In this document: one piece after another, positions 52,931 through 60,515 of the stretch
Numbering within the stretch: the stretch's first letter is position 1
How the letters are laid out: each line of letters starts with the position of its first letter
Origin: an uncultured Eubacteriales bacterium
GTDB taxonomy: Bacteria; Bacillota; Clostridia; Oscillospirales; Oscillospiraceae
NCBI GenBank assembly: GCA_900079765.1
Contig: LT599017.1
Span: forward strand, 1,054,001 to 1,118,000
Reading direction: 5' to 3'
DNA length: 64,000 bases
Notes under the pieces: model-generated
Databases searched by the model: none
Seen by the model: only the letters and a program-made list of their open reading frames with translations
What the model was told of the DNA's origin: nothing
Translations under genes and position numbers: made by a program

Positions 52931-54076
52931 TTAACGCCTGCCTTTCTTGGCAATGTTCTCTCCTGCCAGCAGTTTGCTGGCGTATGCGGTGATGATCTTA
53001 CCCATCTGGTTGCGGCGGCTGTCCAGAACGAGGGGTACGCCGCTGTTCACCGCCCGGAGGGCGCATACCTGATCGTTGGGGATGATCAGTTCCAGAGGCC
53101 GTTCCAGAATACGCCCAATGTCGTTGCTCTTGATGGAGGAGCCGCCGTTTTTGTTGAGCACCAGTTTTACCCGGTCACTAAGGCCCAGAGAGTCCAGCAC
53201 GCCCAAGCTCACCCTGGCGTTATGCAGGGTGGAGATATCGGGATTGAGAAGGAAGTAGATCTCGCCGCTCTCCTCCAGACCCGCGATGGAGTTGTCGTGA
53301 AAGGAGGGGGGCATGTCCAGCAGCACAAAGTCGAAGTTGGGGCGCAGGCTGCGCACGGTTTTTTTGACGTGCTCTGGTGTGACCACCTCTGCGTACTCGG
53401 GGCTGGGCGGGGCGCACAGGCCCATCAGGCCGCTCCGGTGCGTGAAGAGGTAGCTTTTAAGGGCGGAGTAGTCAAAGGCGCTTTCCTCCGCCACGTCGGC
53501 AATGGAGTCGGACTTGGCGATGTCTAGAAGAATGCCCACGTCGCCGAACTGGAGGTCCAGATCAACCAGAGCCACCCGCTGGCCGAGGCGGGCCAGAGCG
53601 ACGGCAAGATTCACCGATAACATGGTCTTGCCCGTACCGCCCTTGGTGCCGAACACCGAGATGACCCGGGAGGCCCGTGCTCCCGTGTCCTCGACGCCCG
53701 CCAAGCGGCTGCGCTCCCGGCTGACGACGTGGCTCACCACCTTTGCCAGCTCTCCCTCCGCCTCGGCGGGCGAGAGAACCCGGGAAACACCGCAGGAGAG
53801 CGCCCGGGAGAGGAGGGCGGCGTCCGGCTCATCGGCCACCAGGACGAGGGAGAGGCAGGCCTTGCTGACGTAAATGCGCTCACACAGGGCCAGCTCACGC
53901 TCTGAGCCATCGTACCAGAGAACCACGGCGTCGGGCGAGAGGGCGGCGAGACGGGCGAGCGTGTCGGCGGTGGGGGAGAGGCTCTCCACCACCTCGATAT
54001 CTCCTTGGGCCGCTGCGGAGAGGGCGGTACGCTGCTGGGCCGTATCGGCCAGAATGACTAGGCGAAAATTGCTCAT
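52931..54076 (-). CDS. cpaE: CpaE/TadZ-like pilus localisation ATPase
   Basis: A 381-residue protein with an N-terminal receiver-like domain (about 1-125) lacking an obvious phosphorylation motif and a C-terminal ParA/MinD-type ATPase (GTKGGTGKT at about 143-151; LVDLDLQFGDVGILLD; LLDMPPSF). TadZ/CpaE proteins place the Tad machine at the pole. The ATG at 54076 overlaps the cpaB stop by ATGA, so it is preferred to one 51 bases upstream. Confidence 0.9.
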   Translation of the reverse strand: MSNFRLVILADTAQQRTALSAAAQGDIEVVESLSPTADTLARLAALSPDAVVLWYDGSERELALCERIYVSKACLSLVLVADEPDAALLSRALSCGVSRVLSPAEAEGELAKVVSHVVSRERSRLAGVEDTGARASRVISVFGTKGGTGKTMLSVNLAVALARLGQRVALVDLDLQFGDVGILLDIAKSDSIADVAEESAFDYSALKSYLFTHRSGLMGLCAPPSPEYAEVVTPEHVKKTVRSLRPNFDFVLLDMPPSFHDNSIAGLEESGEIYFLLNPDISTLHNARVSLGVLDSLGLSDRVKLVLNKNGGSSIKSNDIGRILERPLELIIPNDQVCALRAVNSGVPLVLDSRRNQMGKIITAYASKLLAGENIAKKGRR

Positions 54077-54789
54077 GGCGTGACCACACTCCTCCAGGCG
54101 CCTTCGGGAAGCAAAGTGCTGTTCCACGCGTATTTCGGATCGGTGGTGCCGTGGTCGCCCACGCCGCGCAGCACGAGGACGAAACGCTCGCTGGTCAGGG
54201 CAAAGGACATGGCCTGCTCAGGCTTTACCATGAGGGTGACCGTCTGAGGAGTTTCCCCCTCCTCGGAAGAGGCTCGCCCCATTGCCAAGATGCGCACGTC
54301 CTCGACGACCAGATAGGCGGCGGTTCGGTCACGGCTGTTCGGGTCGGGAAGGGGGTCGCTGACGACCGAGAGTACGTCTACATAGTCGCCCGGCTTGGGG
54401 TAGTAGGCTACCCCCGTATCCTCCGCGATCAGTATGCTCACGGCCCGGTAACCCGGCTCGATGGCGAAGGTGAGCCCGTCCTCGATGTTGCCCGGGGTTT
54501 TGAGCTTGGAGGGGATCATCTGTTCCCCGGTCAGGATGTGGTCGTCGGTCACCAGACCGATTACCTCTTCAACGCTGTGGGCCGCCGCGGGGTGCCTGCC
54601 GCCCAGTGGGACCTGTGTCAGGCTCACCATGTCGGCGGTTATGGTGGTGAGAGGGGGCATGTCGACCGCTGCCACTACCACCGACTCGTATTCCGCCTCC
54701 GCCCCCTGATCCAGGGAGCGGAGATAAGAAAAAAAGAGGCCGCCGGTCAACAGCGAGAAAACGAGTGCCAAGAGAAAGATTTTTTTCAT
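54073..54789 (-). CDS. cpaB: Flp pilus assembly protein CpaB (SAF domain)
   Basis: A 238-residue protein with one N-terminal membrane span (KKIFLLALVFSLLTGGLFFS) and a SAF/RcpC domain (VVVAAVDMPPLTTITADMVS; EQMIPSKLK; AVSILIAEDTG). CpaB acts outside the membrane in pilus assembly. The ATG at 54789 follows AGAGG. A frame extending to a GTG at 54813 is less likely. A 218-base GC-rich spacer with direct repeats separates it from tadG. Confidence 0.87.
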   Translation of the reverse strand: MKKIFLLALVFSLLTGGLFFSYLRSLDQGAEAEYESVVVAAVDMPPLTTITADMVSLTQVPLGGRHPAAAHSVEEVIGLVTDDHILTGEQMIPSKLKTPGNIEDGLTFAIEPGYRAVSILIAEDTGVAYYPKPGDYVDVLSVVSDPLPDPNSRDRTAAYLVVEDVRILAMGRASSEEGETPQTVTLMVKPEQAMSFALTSERFVLVLRGVGDHGTTDPKYAWNSTLLPEGAWRSVVTP

Positions 54790-54852
54790 TGGGTACCTCT
54801 TATTTGTGCGCACTGCACCCTTTGTGACGCTCCGGCGTTATCCGCCTGCTCC

Positions 54853-55013
54853 CGGGTGCTCTGCGCTTCTATTTTGTCACGCGCCGCACGCCTCGCGGGC
54901 GGGTCGCTTTCCCTGCGACTCCGGGCAAACCCGGCGCCGCCTGCGGCGCCCCCTGGGCTTTGCCCGTCGCTCCGGTCCAAGCTCCCCTGCTCGGGTGCTC
55001 TGCGCTTCTATTT
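54853..55013. repeat. direct repeat pair and GC-rich hairpins between tadG and cpaB
   Basis: The 22-base sequence starting CGGGTGCTCTGCGCTTCTAT occurs at 54853-54874 and again at 54992-55013. The second copy covers the end of tadG. Between them are strong GC hairpins (for example GGCGCC with GGCGCC around 54932-54950). The spacer of about 220 bases holds no gene on either strand that I can support. Confidence 0.7.
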
Positions 55014-56009
55014 GCTCAACATCAGACTGTACACCCCAAAATTTTCGGAGTCCCCGGAGGTGTCGCCTCCGGCAGAGCCGAGGGTCACCATGTCCACATA
55101 GGAGCCGGTGATGGCGTCCGTCATGCCGGCGGGCTGGCCCTCCAGCACAAAAGCGGCAAAGCCTACGACACGGACTGTTTTTGTGCCCTCGTAGTCCACT
55201 ACCGGTACCTTGATGACCCGGGGGCAGGAGGCCACATAGTGCTCCGAGGTGCAGCCCCCCTGCCCGGGGAAGTGAGTGCACTGGTTATAGCGGCTCGTGA
55301 AAGCCTGACTCGTGGGCCCCGCCATGTTGCCCGACTCTACCGGGAGGAGGATCCCGGTGGTGAGCTGGCCGGAATAGCCGTTGGCGAGCCAGTTCCGATA
55401 GTCGTTTGCCCCGCCGCCCTTCACGCCGTCCAGGTCGATGGCCCCGAAGTTGCCGCTGGGGAGGGTGCTATCCCCTTTGGCGCCGTACTTGAGGGTGATG
55501 TGCTCCCGGATGCCTGCGGCCAGGCAGGCCGAGAGCTTGTCGCGCGCCACACTGAGGGGGACAACATCGCTGAGGCGTACGCATACCGCGGTCTGCACCT
55601 CGGCGGTTTTGGTATAGGAGAGGGAGTACACGCCGATGACCGGGGCGAAGGTGGTGGGAACCGAACCTTTGATCTTCACGCCAAAGGTGGTAAGGCGTCC
55701 GTTCACCGGTTCGCCAAAGTAGAACTCGTAATCGTCGGCAGAACCGATGCCGTTTTTTTCTAAATATTGGATTGCGGTGTCGGTGACGCGCCTCTTGGCG
55801 GCGTAGGTATCGGCGATGGGGAGCAGACGCCCGGCGGACAGCGCGGCAGAGTCTGCCGCCGTCTGCACCTGGCCGCCCCGGACATAGACGCAGCCCAAAT
55901 CTACTGCGAGCGCACACAGAACCAAAGCGGCGGTCATAAATCCGGCCACCAGCACCAGAACGGCGCCACTTTCCTCATGGTGAAGCCGGCGCAGTAAAGA
56001 AACTATCAT
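55008..56009 (-). CDS. tadG: TadG-like pilus-associated protein
   Basis: A 333-residue protein. It has an N-terminal TadE/G-type membrane segment (ESGAVLVLVAGFMTAALVLC) and then the motif AVDLGCVYVRGGQVQTAADSAALSA of TadG proteins (quoted in part), followed by an extracellular domain of about 260 residues with Cys near the middle and end. It is 4 bases after tadE. TadG proteins are pseudopilin-like or anchoring components. Confidence 0.84.
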   Translation of the reverse strand: MIVSLLRRLHHEESGAVLVLVAGFMTAALVLCALAVDLGCVYVRGGQVQTAADSAALSAGRLLPIADTYAAKRRVTDTAIQYLEKNGIGSADDYEFYFGEPVNGRLTTFGVKIKGSVPTTFAPVIGVYSLSYTKTAEVQTAVCVRLSDVVPLSVARDKLSACLAAGIREHITLKYGAKGDSTLPSGNFGAIDLDGVKGGGANDYRNWLANGYSGQLTTGILLPVESGNMAGPTSQAFTSRYNQCTHFPGQGGCTSEHYVASCPRVIKVPVVDYEGTKTVRVVGFAAFVLEGQPAGMTDAITGSYVDMVTLGSAGGDTSGDSENFGVYSLMLSK

Positions 56010-56013
56010 CGTA

Positions 56014-56442
56014 TCACCCCATCTTCATGCTGCAGGTGGATTTGAGCGGGATACTATTCCCAGAGAAGATGCCCAGCAAGGGAGTAAGGGTGGGCAGATT
56101 ATAGCTGAGTGTGACGGTCAGATCACCCGCGCGGTAGTCGGAGGCGTCGGAATAGGTCACGTCGATGGTAAGGCCGGTTTTCAGATTGTCGGTGGCAAGC
56201 GCCACCGCCCGGTTCTTGACCATAGCCTGGTTTTCGGCGTTGCTGGCGGCATAGGTGATGCCATAGCGGGTGCTCTCCCGACAGATGTTGTCAAGCTGCA
56301 GCTTATTGGCGCAAATCCAGCCCAGCTCCAGCATCCCGCAGAGCAGGGCCAGCACCAGAGGAAGGGTCAGCGCCAGCTCTACGATGCCCTGCCCACCTTC
56401 ATGGCGGCCAAGTGCACACAGACGTTTCCAAAGGCTTTTCAC
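56014..56442 (-). CDS. tadE: TadE-like pseudopilin
   Basis: A 142-residue protein with an EGGQGIVELALTLPLVLALL N-terminal segment, where the pseudopilin cleavage/Glu motif (GxxxxE) and membrane helix are clear. It starts with GTG at 56442 after GGGAGGG. TadE pseudopilins are processed by the TadV-type peptidase encoded upstream. Confidence 0.87.
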   Translation of the reverse strand: MKSLWKRLCALGRHEGGQGIVELALTLPLVLALLCGMLELGWICANKLQLDNICRESTRYGITYAASNAENQAMVKNRAVALATDNLKTGLTIDVTYSDASDYRAGDLTVTLSYNLPTLTPLLGIFSGNSIPLKSTCSMKMG

Positions 56443-56471
56443 GCTATCCCTCCCAATTTGTGCGGAATCTG

Positions 56472-56669
56472 TTAGGATGCTGCGGGCGTGACATGCTTCT
56501 CCATCTCATTTTTGATATCACCGAACATACTGTCAATGATGCCGCCCATCTTGCTGAGGGCAACGATCACCACAAAAGCCACCAAGGTGATGATGAGACT
56601 ATACTCCACCAGGCCCTGGCCACTCTCATGGCTGACAAGGGTGCACAGGTTTTCCCCAAGGCTTTTCAC
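56472..56669 (-). CDS. flp2: second Flp-type prepilin
   Basis: A 65-residue prepilin: short basic leader, then HESGQGLVEYSLIITLVAFV with the cleavage site after Gly and the conserved Glu-Tyr pair, and one hydrophobic helix. The GTG at 56669 follows GGAGGGGG; a longer frame from 56750 has no ribosome site. It could be a minor pilin beside the first Flp gene. Confidence 0.83.
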   Translation of the reverse strand: MKSLGENLCTLVSHESGQGLVEYSLIITLVAFVVIVALSKMGGIIDSMFGDIKNEMEKHVTPAAS

Positions 56670-56766
56670 GCGTCCCCCTCCTTGCAATTTTTGCGCGGAG
56701 CATATCCACAGACTTCCCTGGGGGAAAATCCATGGGTATACCTCGCCCATGCTTGATGATGCTTGA

Positions 56767-56787
56767 GGCGGGGGGATTCCCCCCGCC
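56767..56787 (-). other. GC-rich hairpin after the major pilin gene
   Basis: GGCGGGGGG (56767-56775) and CCCCCCGCC (56779-56787) form a 9-bp stem with a three-base loop. No T-run follows on the minus strand. It probably stabilises the pilin message or partly reduces downstream transcription, giving more pilin than machinery. The role is inferred. Confidence 0.6.
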
Positions 56788-56803
56788 CCAGAGCAAATTG
56801 TAT

Positions 56804-56986
56804 TTAGCTTGCGGCCTTGGGGGAGGGGGTTAATGCATTTTTGATACCGTCAAACTTATCGCTGAGGTTCGTACCCACGGCAGTTAGGGCGACAACCACC
56901 ACCAGAGCCACAACCGCGATAATGAGACCGTACTCCACCATGCCCTGGCCGCTCTCGTCCTTGAACAGATTGATCAGATTCTTCAT
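56804..56986 (-). CDS. flp1: Flp-type major prepilin
   Basis: A 60-residue prepilin with leader MKNLINLFKDESGQG and mature start MVEYGLIIAVVALVVVVALT, the classic Flp motif with Glu5/Tyr6. AGGAGGAAAAC precedes the start. It lies directly after the prepilin peptidase gene and before a stable hairpin, both consistent with high expression. Confidence 0.92.
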   Translation of the reverse strand: MKNLINLFKDESGQGMVEYGLIIAVVALVVVVALTAVGTNLSDKFDGIKNALTPSPKAAS

Positions 56987-57017
56987 TTTGTTTTCCTCCT
57001 CAAAATTTTTGGTTTAT

Positions 57018-57641
57018 TTATCGTATCAGCAGCAGAAAATACGCCGCTGTTACAAACGGACCCATGGGAATAAACTGGTGCAGAAAGGAGAGGAAGGTGC
57101 TCTTTTGTACGAAGGTGTAGAGCAAAATAAGCATGCCCATGATGACGATGCAGAGCAGGGCGTTCTGGAGCCCGGCGCACAGGCCGATGGCCGCCGCCAG
57201 CTTGACGTCGCCGCCGCCCACCTTTTTGCCGAAGAGAAAGGGGACTACAAAGAGGACACCGCACACCAAAAAGCCCTCCAGGGAGCTTATAATATCCGCC
57301 CCGGTGAAGCCCAGCAGGGAAGAGACAGCAGCTGTTGCCAGCAGGATGAGGATGAGCTCGTTGGGGATAATGCGGTAGCGCAGGTCGAACATGGTGGCGA
57401 CCCAGCACAAGGAGAGGGAAATAAGCCGAAAGGCGAGCTGACCCGGGTTGGCGGCGGTGAGGAAGGCCATCAGAAAAACGGCGGCGCAGCCCAGCGCGGA
57501 GAACACGCGGACAGTGGTGCTTCTCGGTTTGACCTCCAGGCCCCTGGCCGCTGCCAGACGCTCCTCCAGGAAGTTTAAAATGCTCTCGGCTGCCGCGCCC
57601 AGCACGGGCGGGAGCAGGGAGGTGATGACGATCGGCAGCAT
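57018..57641 (-). CDS. cpaA: type IV prepilin peptidase TadV/CpaA (A24 family)
   Basis: A 207-residue membrane peptidase. The catalytic aspartates are in MFDLRYRIIPNEL and KVGGGDVKLAAAIGL (GxGD). It cleaves the Flp and TadE-type prepilins. It is the first gene of the pilus operon and starts after GAAAGGAG, only about 23 bases after the riboswitch terminator. Confidence 0.9.
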   Translation of the reverse strand: MLPIVITSLLPPVLGAAAESILNFLEERLAAARGLEVKPRSTTVRVFSALGCAAVFLMAFLTAANPGQLAFRLISLSLCWVATMFDLRYRIIPNELILILLATAAVSSLLGFTGADIISSLEGFLVCGVLFVVPFLFGKKVGGGDVKLAAAIGLCAGLQNALLCIVIMGMLILLYTFVQKSTFLSFLHQFIPMGPFVTAAYFLLLIR

Positions 57642-57664
57642 AGGGGGTTGACTCCTTTCGGGGA

Positions 57665-57701
57665 CAAAAAAAGACTGTATCCGGTACTACCGAATACAGT
57701 C
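57665..57701 (-). terminator. terminator controlled by the c-di-GMP riboswitch before the Tad operon
   Basis: On the minus strand GACTGTAT-CGGT pairs with ACCG-ATACAGTC (57673-57701), followed by seven or more T. It lies between the riboswitch and the first pilus gene. Another GC hairpin (GGTGCGCA with TGCGCACC, about 57747-57766) lies in between. Confidence 0.88.
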
Positions 57702-57797
57702 GACTTTTTTCCGGCGCAAAGGTATAACACCCACACGTCCCGCGGTGCGCAAAATGCGCACCGTGCGTGACGGGGCTCCTCATCCGGTCAAAAGTGC

Positions 57798-57898
57798 GTC
57801 TTCAATCGGTAGCTGGCGATCATAGGAAAATTCCCTTAGACCCTGTAGCTTCGCGTCCCGCGCTTTCACGCGGTTTGCCGTTTTACATGTGGGAAGAC
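57798..57898 (-). promoter_or_regulatory. c-di-GMP-I riboswitch (GEMM) upstream of the Tad operon
   Basis: Read on the minus strand: closing stem GTCTTC (57893-57898) with GAAGAC (57798-57803), then GGCAAACC, GAAA loop, GGGACGCGAAGCTAC and GGGTCTAAGG, and TATGATCGCCAGCTACCG near the 3' end. These are the conserved aptamer elements of c-di-GMP-I, including the tetraloop and its receptor; the one deviation I notice is GCGAAGC for GCAAAGC. The terminator downstream makes it a transcription switch for pilus genes. Whether c-di-GMP turns them on or off cannot be seen by eye. Confidence 0.85.
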
Positions 57899-57936
57899 TT
57901 GGGCACTTTTTATTTAATTATGGGGGAACGCAGAAA

Positions 57937-58407
57937 TCAGCGCTGGGTTAATTCCTCAATGTCTACGGTCTCCGGCATGGGCTGGAGGGAGCGGAGCCAT
58001 TCGAGCTGGGCCAGGGTGCGCTGGAAGAGGTCCCGGGCCAGGGCGCCATCGATAAAGCGGCTGGTGATCTTCTTGTAGGAGAACGGGTAGTCGGACATGT
58101 AGAAAAACATGACCTCGGTGAGGAAATCTTCGCAGGAATCCTTGTTCGCCTCCAGAAGGGAGGGGGAGACGCCGCTCTGAAACTGAGGCTCAGCACAGAT
58201 CTTTTCAAAGAGGAAGCCCAGGTTGTGCGCCTTGGGCGCCTCTTTTCCCACATGGTAAACGTACATGCCCTTGAGCTGGCGCTCCAGGGCTTGCTGGCAC
58301 ATGTAGGCCACATAGACCCAGCGCTCGCCGTCAATGAGGACGCGGGCGGTGTCGATGTCGTACTGGGAGAGCATCGCCCAGTATTTGTACTTATCGGCAG
58401 CGTTCAT
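57937..58407 (-). CDS. HEPN-domain protein
   Basis: A 156-residue helical HEPN protein (YDIDTARVLIDGERWVYVAY; CQQALERQLKGMYVYH; APKAHNLGFLFEKI). The Arg-x4-6-His motif of ribonuclease HEPN toxins is not evident. HEPN proteins usually pair with an adjacent MNT nucleotidyltransferase; here the MNT gene is two genes upstream, with an HD-GYP gene in between. It overlaps the HD-GYP gene by ATGA. Toxin-antitoxin activity is possible but not shown. Confidence 0.82.
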   Translation of the reverse strand: MNAADKYKYWAMLSQYDIDTARVLIDGERWVYVAYMCQQALERQLKGMYVYHVGKEAPKAHNLGFLFEKICAEPQFQSGVSPSLLEANKDSCEDFLTEVMFFYMSDYPFSYKKITSRFIDGALARDLFQRTLAQLEWLRSLQPMPETVDIEELTQR

Positions 58408-59324
58408 ATGTGATCCTCCTTAGGAGCCAGTTCGCCCGAGGAAACCAGGGCGCGCAGAAGGGCGGCGATCTTCTGATCGTATAGCTTGGGCAGGGAGTAA
58501 ATCTCCTCCGCCGCGTCCGAGAAACTGCGCGGCGCGGCAGTGTATACCCGCTTGGTGGTCATGGCGTCAAAGGAGTCCGCAATTGCGATGATACGGCCCT
58601 CCAGGGAGATGTCGTTCCCAGAGAGGCCGAAGGGGTAGCCGCTGCCGTCCAGCCGCTCGTGGTGGCTGCGGGCGATCTCAGCCACCCGCTTTCCAAACCT
58701 GGGGGTGAGGAGCCGGGCAGAGTCCAGCGGGTGTTTCATGATCACGCGGAACTCGCCCGGGGTCAGGCGGTCCGGTTTCTTTAAAATCTCGTCCGGAACG
58801 TAGCATTTCCCTACGTCGTGGAACAGGGCCGCGTTGATCAGGTCGTCCATCCGCTGCTGGTCGGGGAAGAGGCGGCGCATGAGCATGACCGAATACTCCA
58901 TGACGTTGTGGCTATGGCTGTAGGTGTAGTTGTCTTTCTCGTCCACCTTGGTCATCAGCTCGTTCAGGTTGCCCTGATAGCCGAATACATTGTCAAAAAG
59001 CGGCTTATTGGTGACGTAGAGGAGCTTCGTGTCCTCATCTGTCTGGAGGTAGACCTCCCGCTTCAGGCCGTCCACGTGGAAACAGCCGCCGACGGGGATG
59101 GTGATGGGCGTGGACTCCAGCATCAGGTCTACGTGACCGGAGAGCACGTAAAAGAACTCCATGGTGTCCTCGTCCTCAGCGGGGACGATCCAAACCGTCG
59201 CGTGGGCATAGAGCATCTGCACCATGACCTCCATATCCTGGCGCTTGGCCAGAAGGGTCAGGTGTGCCTGTTCCAGTCCCAGACTGAGTTGGGAGCCGTC
59301 TCCGTTGATGAAAAGTCCTTCCAT
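58404..59324 (-). CDS. cupin-HD-GYP cyclic-di-GMP phosphodiesterase-type protein
   Basis: A 306-residue protein. Residues about 35-110 form a cupin-like sensor (EFFYVLSGHVDLMLEST; VGGCFHVDG). Residues 130-300 are an HD-GYP domain with HD at 169-170 (ALFHDVGK), KHP (198-200), HHERLDGSGYP (221-231) and IADSFDAMT (247-255). The residues for metal binding look complete. It should hydrolyse c-di-GMP, the ligand of the two riboswitches that flank this operon and the pilus operon. It is coupled to the HEPN gene and follows the MNT gene by 14 bases. Confidence 0.9.
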   Translation of the reverse strand: MEGLFINGDGSQLSLGLEQAHLTLLAKRQDMEVMVQMLYAHATVWIVPAEDEDTMEFFYVLSGHVDLMLESTPITIPVGGCFHVDGLKREVYLQTDEDTKLLYVTNKPLFDNVFGYQGNLNELMTKVDEKDNYTYSHSHNVMEYSVMLMRRLFPDQQRMDDLINAALFHDVGKCYVPDEILKKPDRLTPGEFRVIMKHPLDSARLLTPRFGKRVAEIARSHHERLDGSGYPFGLSGNDISLEGRIIAIADSFDAMTTKRVYTAAPRSFSDAAEEIYSLPKLYDQKIAALLRALVSSGELAPKEDHI

Positions 59325-59338
59325 GTTCTATGCCTCAT

Positions 59339-59674
59339 TTATAAAAGGTCCAGACCGGCGAGGTCCACACCGTAAGCCACAACCTCCTCCACAATACCGC
59401 AGGGCTGCTCCAGCTCGTCCGCCGAAAAAACCTGAATTTCGACATCATAATCGGCAGAACGGCACAGACGGGAGAGGGTGACATACTGCTCAAGACCGCA
59501 GGGCGTGCCGCAGCTCAGGAACACAGCCAGATCGATGTCGCTGTCCTCTCTCCAGTTCCCCTTGGCGAAGGAGCCGTACAGGACGACCCGATCTACCCAG
59601 GGAAAGGCGAGGAGCGTGCCTCTCAGTCTGTGCAGCAGCGCGGCAACCGGGGCGGGAACAGAAAACGCCGACAC
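59339..59674 (-). CDS. MNT-type minimal nucleotidyltransferase
   Basis: A protein of about 111 residues with the motif VVLYGSFAKGNWREDSDIDLAVF, the GS-x10-DxD signature of minimal nucleotidyltransferases (quoted in full over 23 positions only as GSFAKG and DSDIDL key parts). The start is uncertain: a GTG at 59674 seems best, because the longer frame overlaps the upstream gene; no good ribosome site is seen. MNT proteins act as antitoxins that modify HEPN partners, and a HEPN gene is in the same operon. Confidence 0.75.
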   Translation of the reverse strand: MSAFSVPAPVAALLHRLRGTLLAFPWVDRVVLYGSFAKGNWREDSDIDLAVFLSCGTPCGLEQYVTLSRLCRSADYDVEIQVFSADELEQPCGIVEEVVAYGVDLAGLDLL

Positions 59675-59685
59675 CGGGGCTTGCT

Positions 59686-60099
59686 TCAGCGGGGCTGGAT
59701 GACCCGGAGGGGGTCGATGAGAATGGTCTGGCCGTCCACCACATATTCGGTGTAGGTGCACTCTACCTCATAGCCCAGCTTGGCAACCTGCTTTCTAGTC
59801 TTTTCCACCAGCTTGTCCACCTGGTCGAGGAGCTTGGCCACATCGTCCTTCTTGGTGCTCTGGGCGTGGGCCACCAGATCCTCGATCTTCTCATTGGCCT
59901 GGGCGACGATGCGCTCAGCCTTGGCGAGATTCTTCGCGTCCTTGGCCGCGGAAACGATCTCCTCGCGGCTGCAGGTGACCTGGATCTGGCCGTAGACTTG
60001 CCTGGAAACTGAGGGGTTGCATGCGGCCATGGCAGGCGAGGCAGCAGCGAGGGTGAGCGTCAGGGACAGGAAGAGCGCAGCGATTTTCATCTTTTTCAT
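59686..60099 (-). CDS. small secreted protein controlled by a c-di-GMP riboswitch
   Basis: A 137-residue protein with a clear signal peptide (KKMKIAALFLSLTLTLAAAS ending AMA). The mature part begins CNPSVSRQVYGQIQVTC and continues with a charged helical region (AKDAKNLAKAERIVAQANEK) and a C-terminal beta-rich tail. I recognise no family. The start at 60099 follows GGGGGT. It is the first gene after the second riboswitch, so it is likely a surface or biofilm-related factor; that is inference. Confidence 0.72.
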   Translation of the reverse strand: MKKMKIAALFLSLTLTLAAASPAMAACNPSVSRQVYGQIQVTCSREEIVSAAKDAKNLAKAERIVAQANEKIEDLVAHAQSTKKDDVAKLLDQVDKLVEKTRKQVAKLGYEVECTYTEYVVDGQTILIDPLRVIQPR

Positions 60100-60132
60100 T
60101 TGTTTTACCCCCTTAACATACACCGCCGGCAA

Positions 60133-60163
60133 ATAAAAAGCAGCCGGCATAATTACCAGCTGC
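60133..60163 (-). terminator. terminator downstream of the second c-di-GMP riboswitch
   Basis: On the minus strand GCAGCTGG pairs with CCGGCTGC around AATTATG, followed by TTTTTATTT. It lies 34 bases before the secreted-protein start, the expected place for a riboswitch expression platform. Confidence 0.8.
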
Positions 60164-60230
60164 GACCATTTCGATACGCAAACAAAAAGCAGGCTTCCTC
60201 ATTAAAGGAGTCTGACCCTGTTTACAATCT

Positions 60231-60320
60231 CAAAAGTACGGCAACTGGCTGCCATAGACTTTCGTCCGTAGGCCCTTTAGCTTTGCGCCCCCGCCTTTCG
60301 GCGGGTTTGCCTTTTTCGTG
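60231..60320 (-). promoter_or_regulatory. c-di-GMP-I riboswitch (GEMM) upstream of the secreted-protein/MNT/HD-GYP/HEPN operon
   Basis: Read on the minus strand: GGCAAACC, the GAAA loop in CCGCCGAAAGGCGG, GGCGCAAAGCTA, GGGCCTACGG, and CTATGGCAGCCAGTTGCC at the 3' end. The core is close to the c-di-GMP-I consensus, including the tetraloop and receptor. A terminator follows at 60163. The AT-rich stretch 60340-60500 beyond it should hold divergent promoters for this unit and for the peptide importer, but I could not fix them. Confidence 0.88.
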
Positions 60321-60515
60321 GGGATAGATTTCTATCCGCAATTATATTAGCACGGAAATATTTCACTGTCAACCAAGATTTATATAGAAATTTATATATA
60401 TTTTTCAAAAGGGGAGTGAAAAAATCGAAACCGCACAGTTCTCTTTTGGCGAATTTTATGTTATGCTGTTAGCTATTGAAGAAAACTGCGTCGGTGTATG
60501 AGTGGAGGATGCTTT

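Noticed and set aside
51953-53527. 524-codon open frame on the plus strand
   Set aside because: Antisense of cpaF and cpaE, both with unmistakable ATPase motifs.
57937-58407. Calling the HEPN protein a ribonuclease toxin
   Set aside because: The Arg-x4-6-His active-site motif is not evident and the MNT partner gene is not adjacent.
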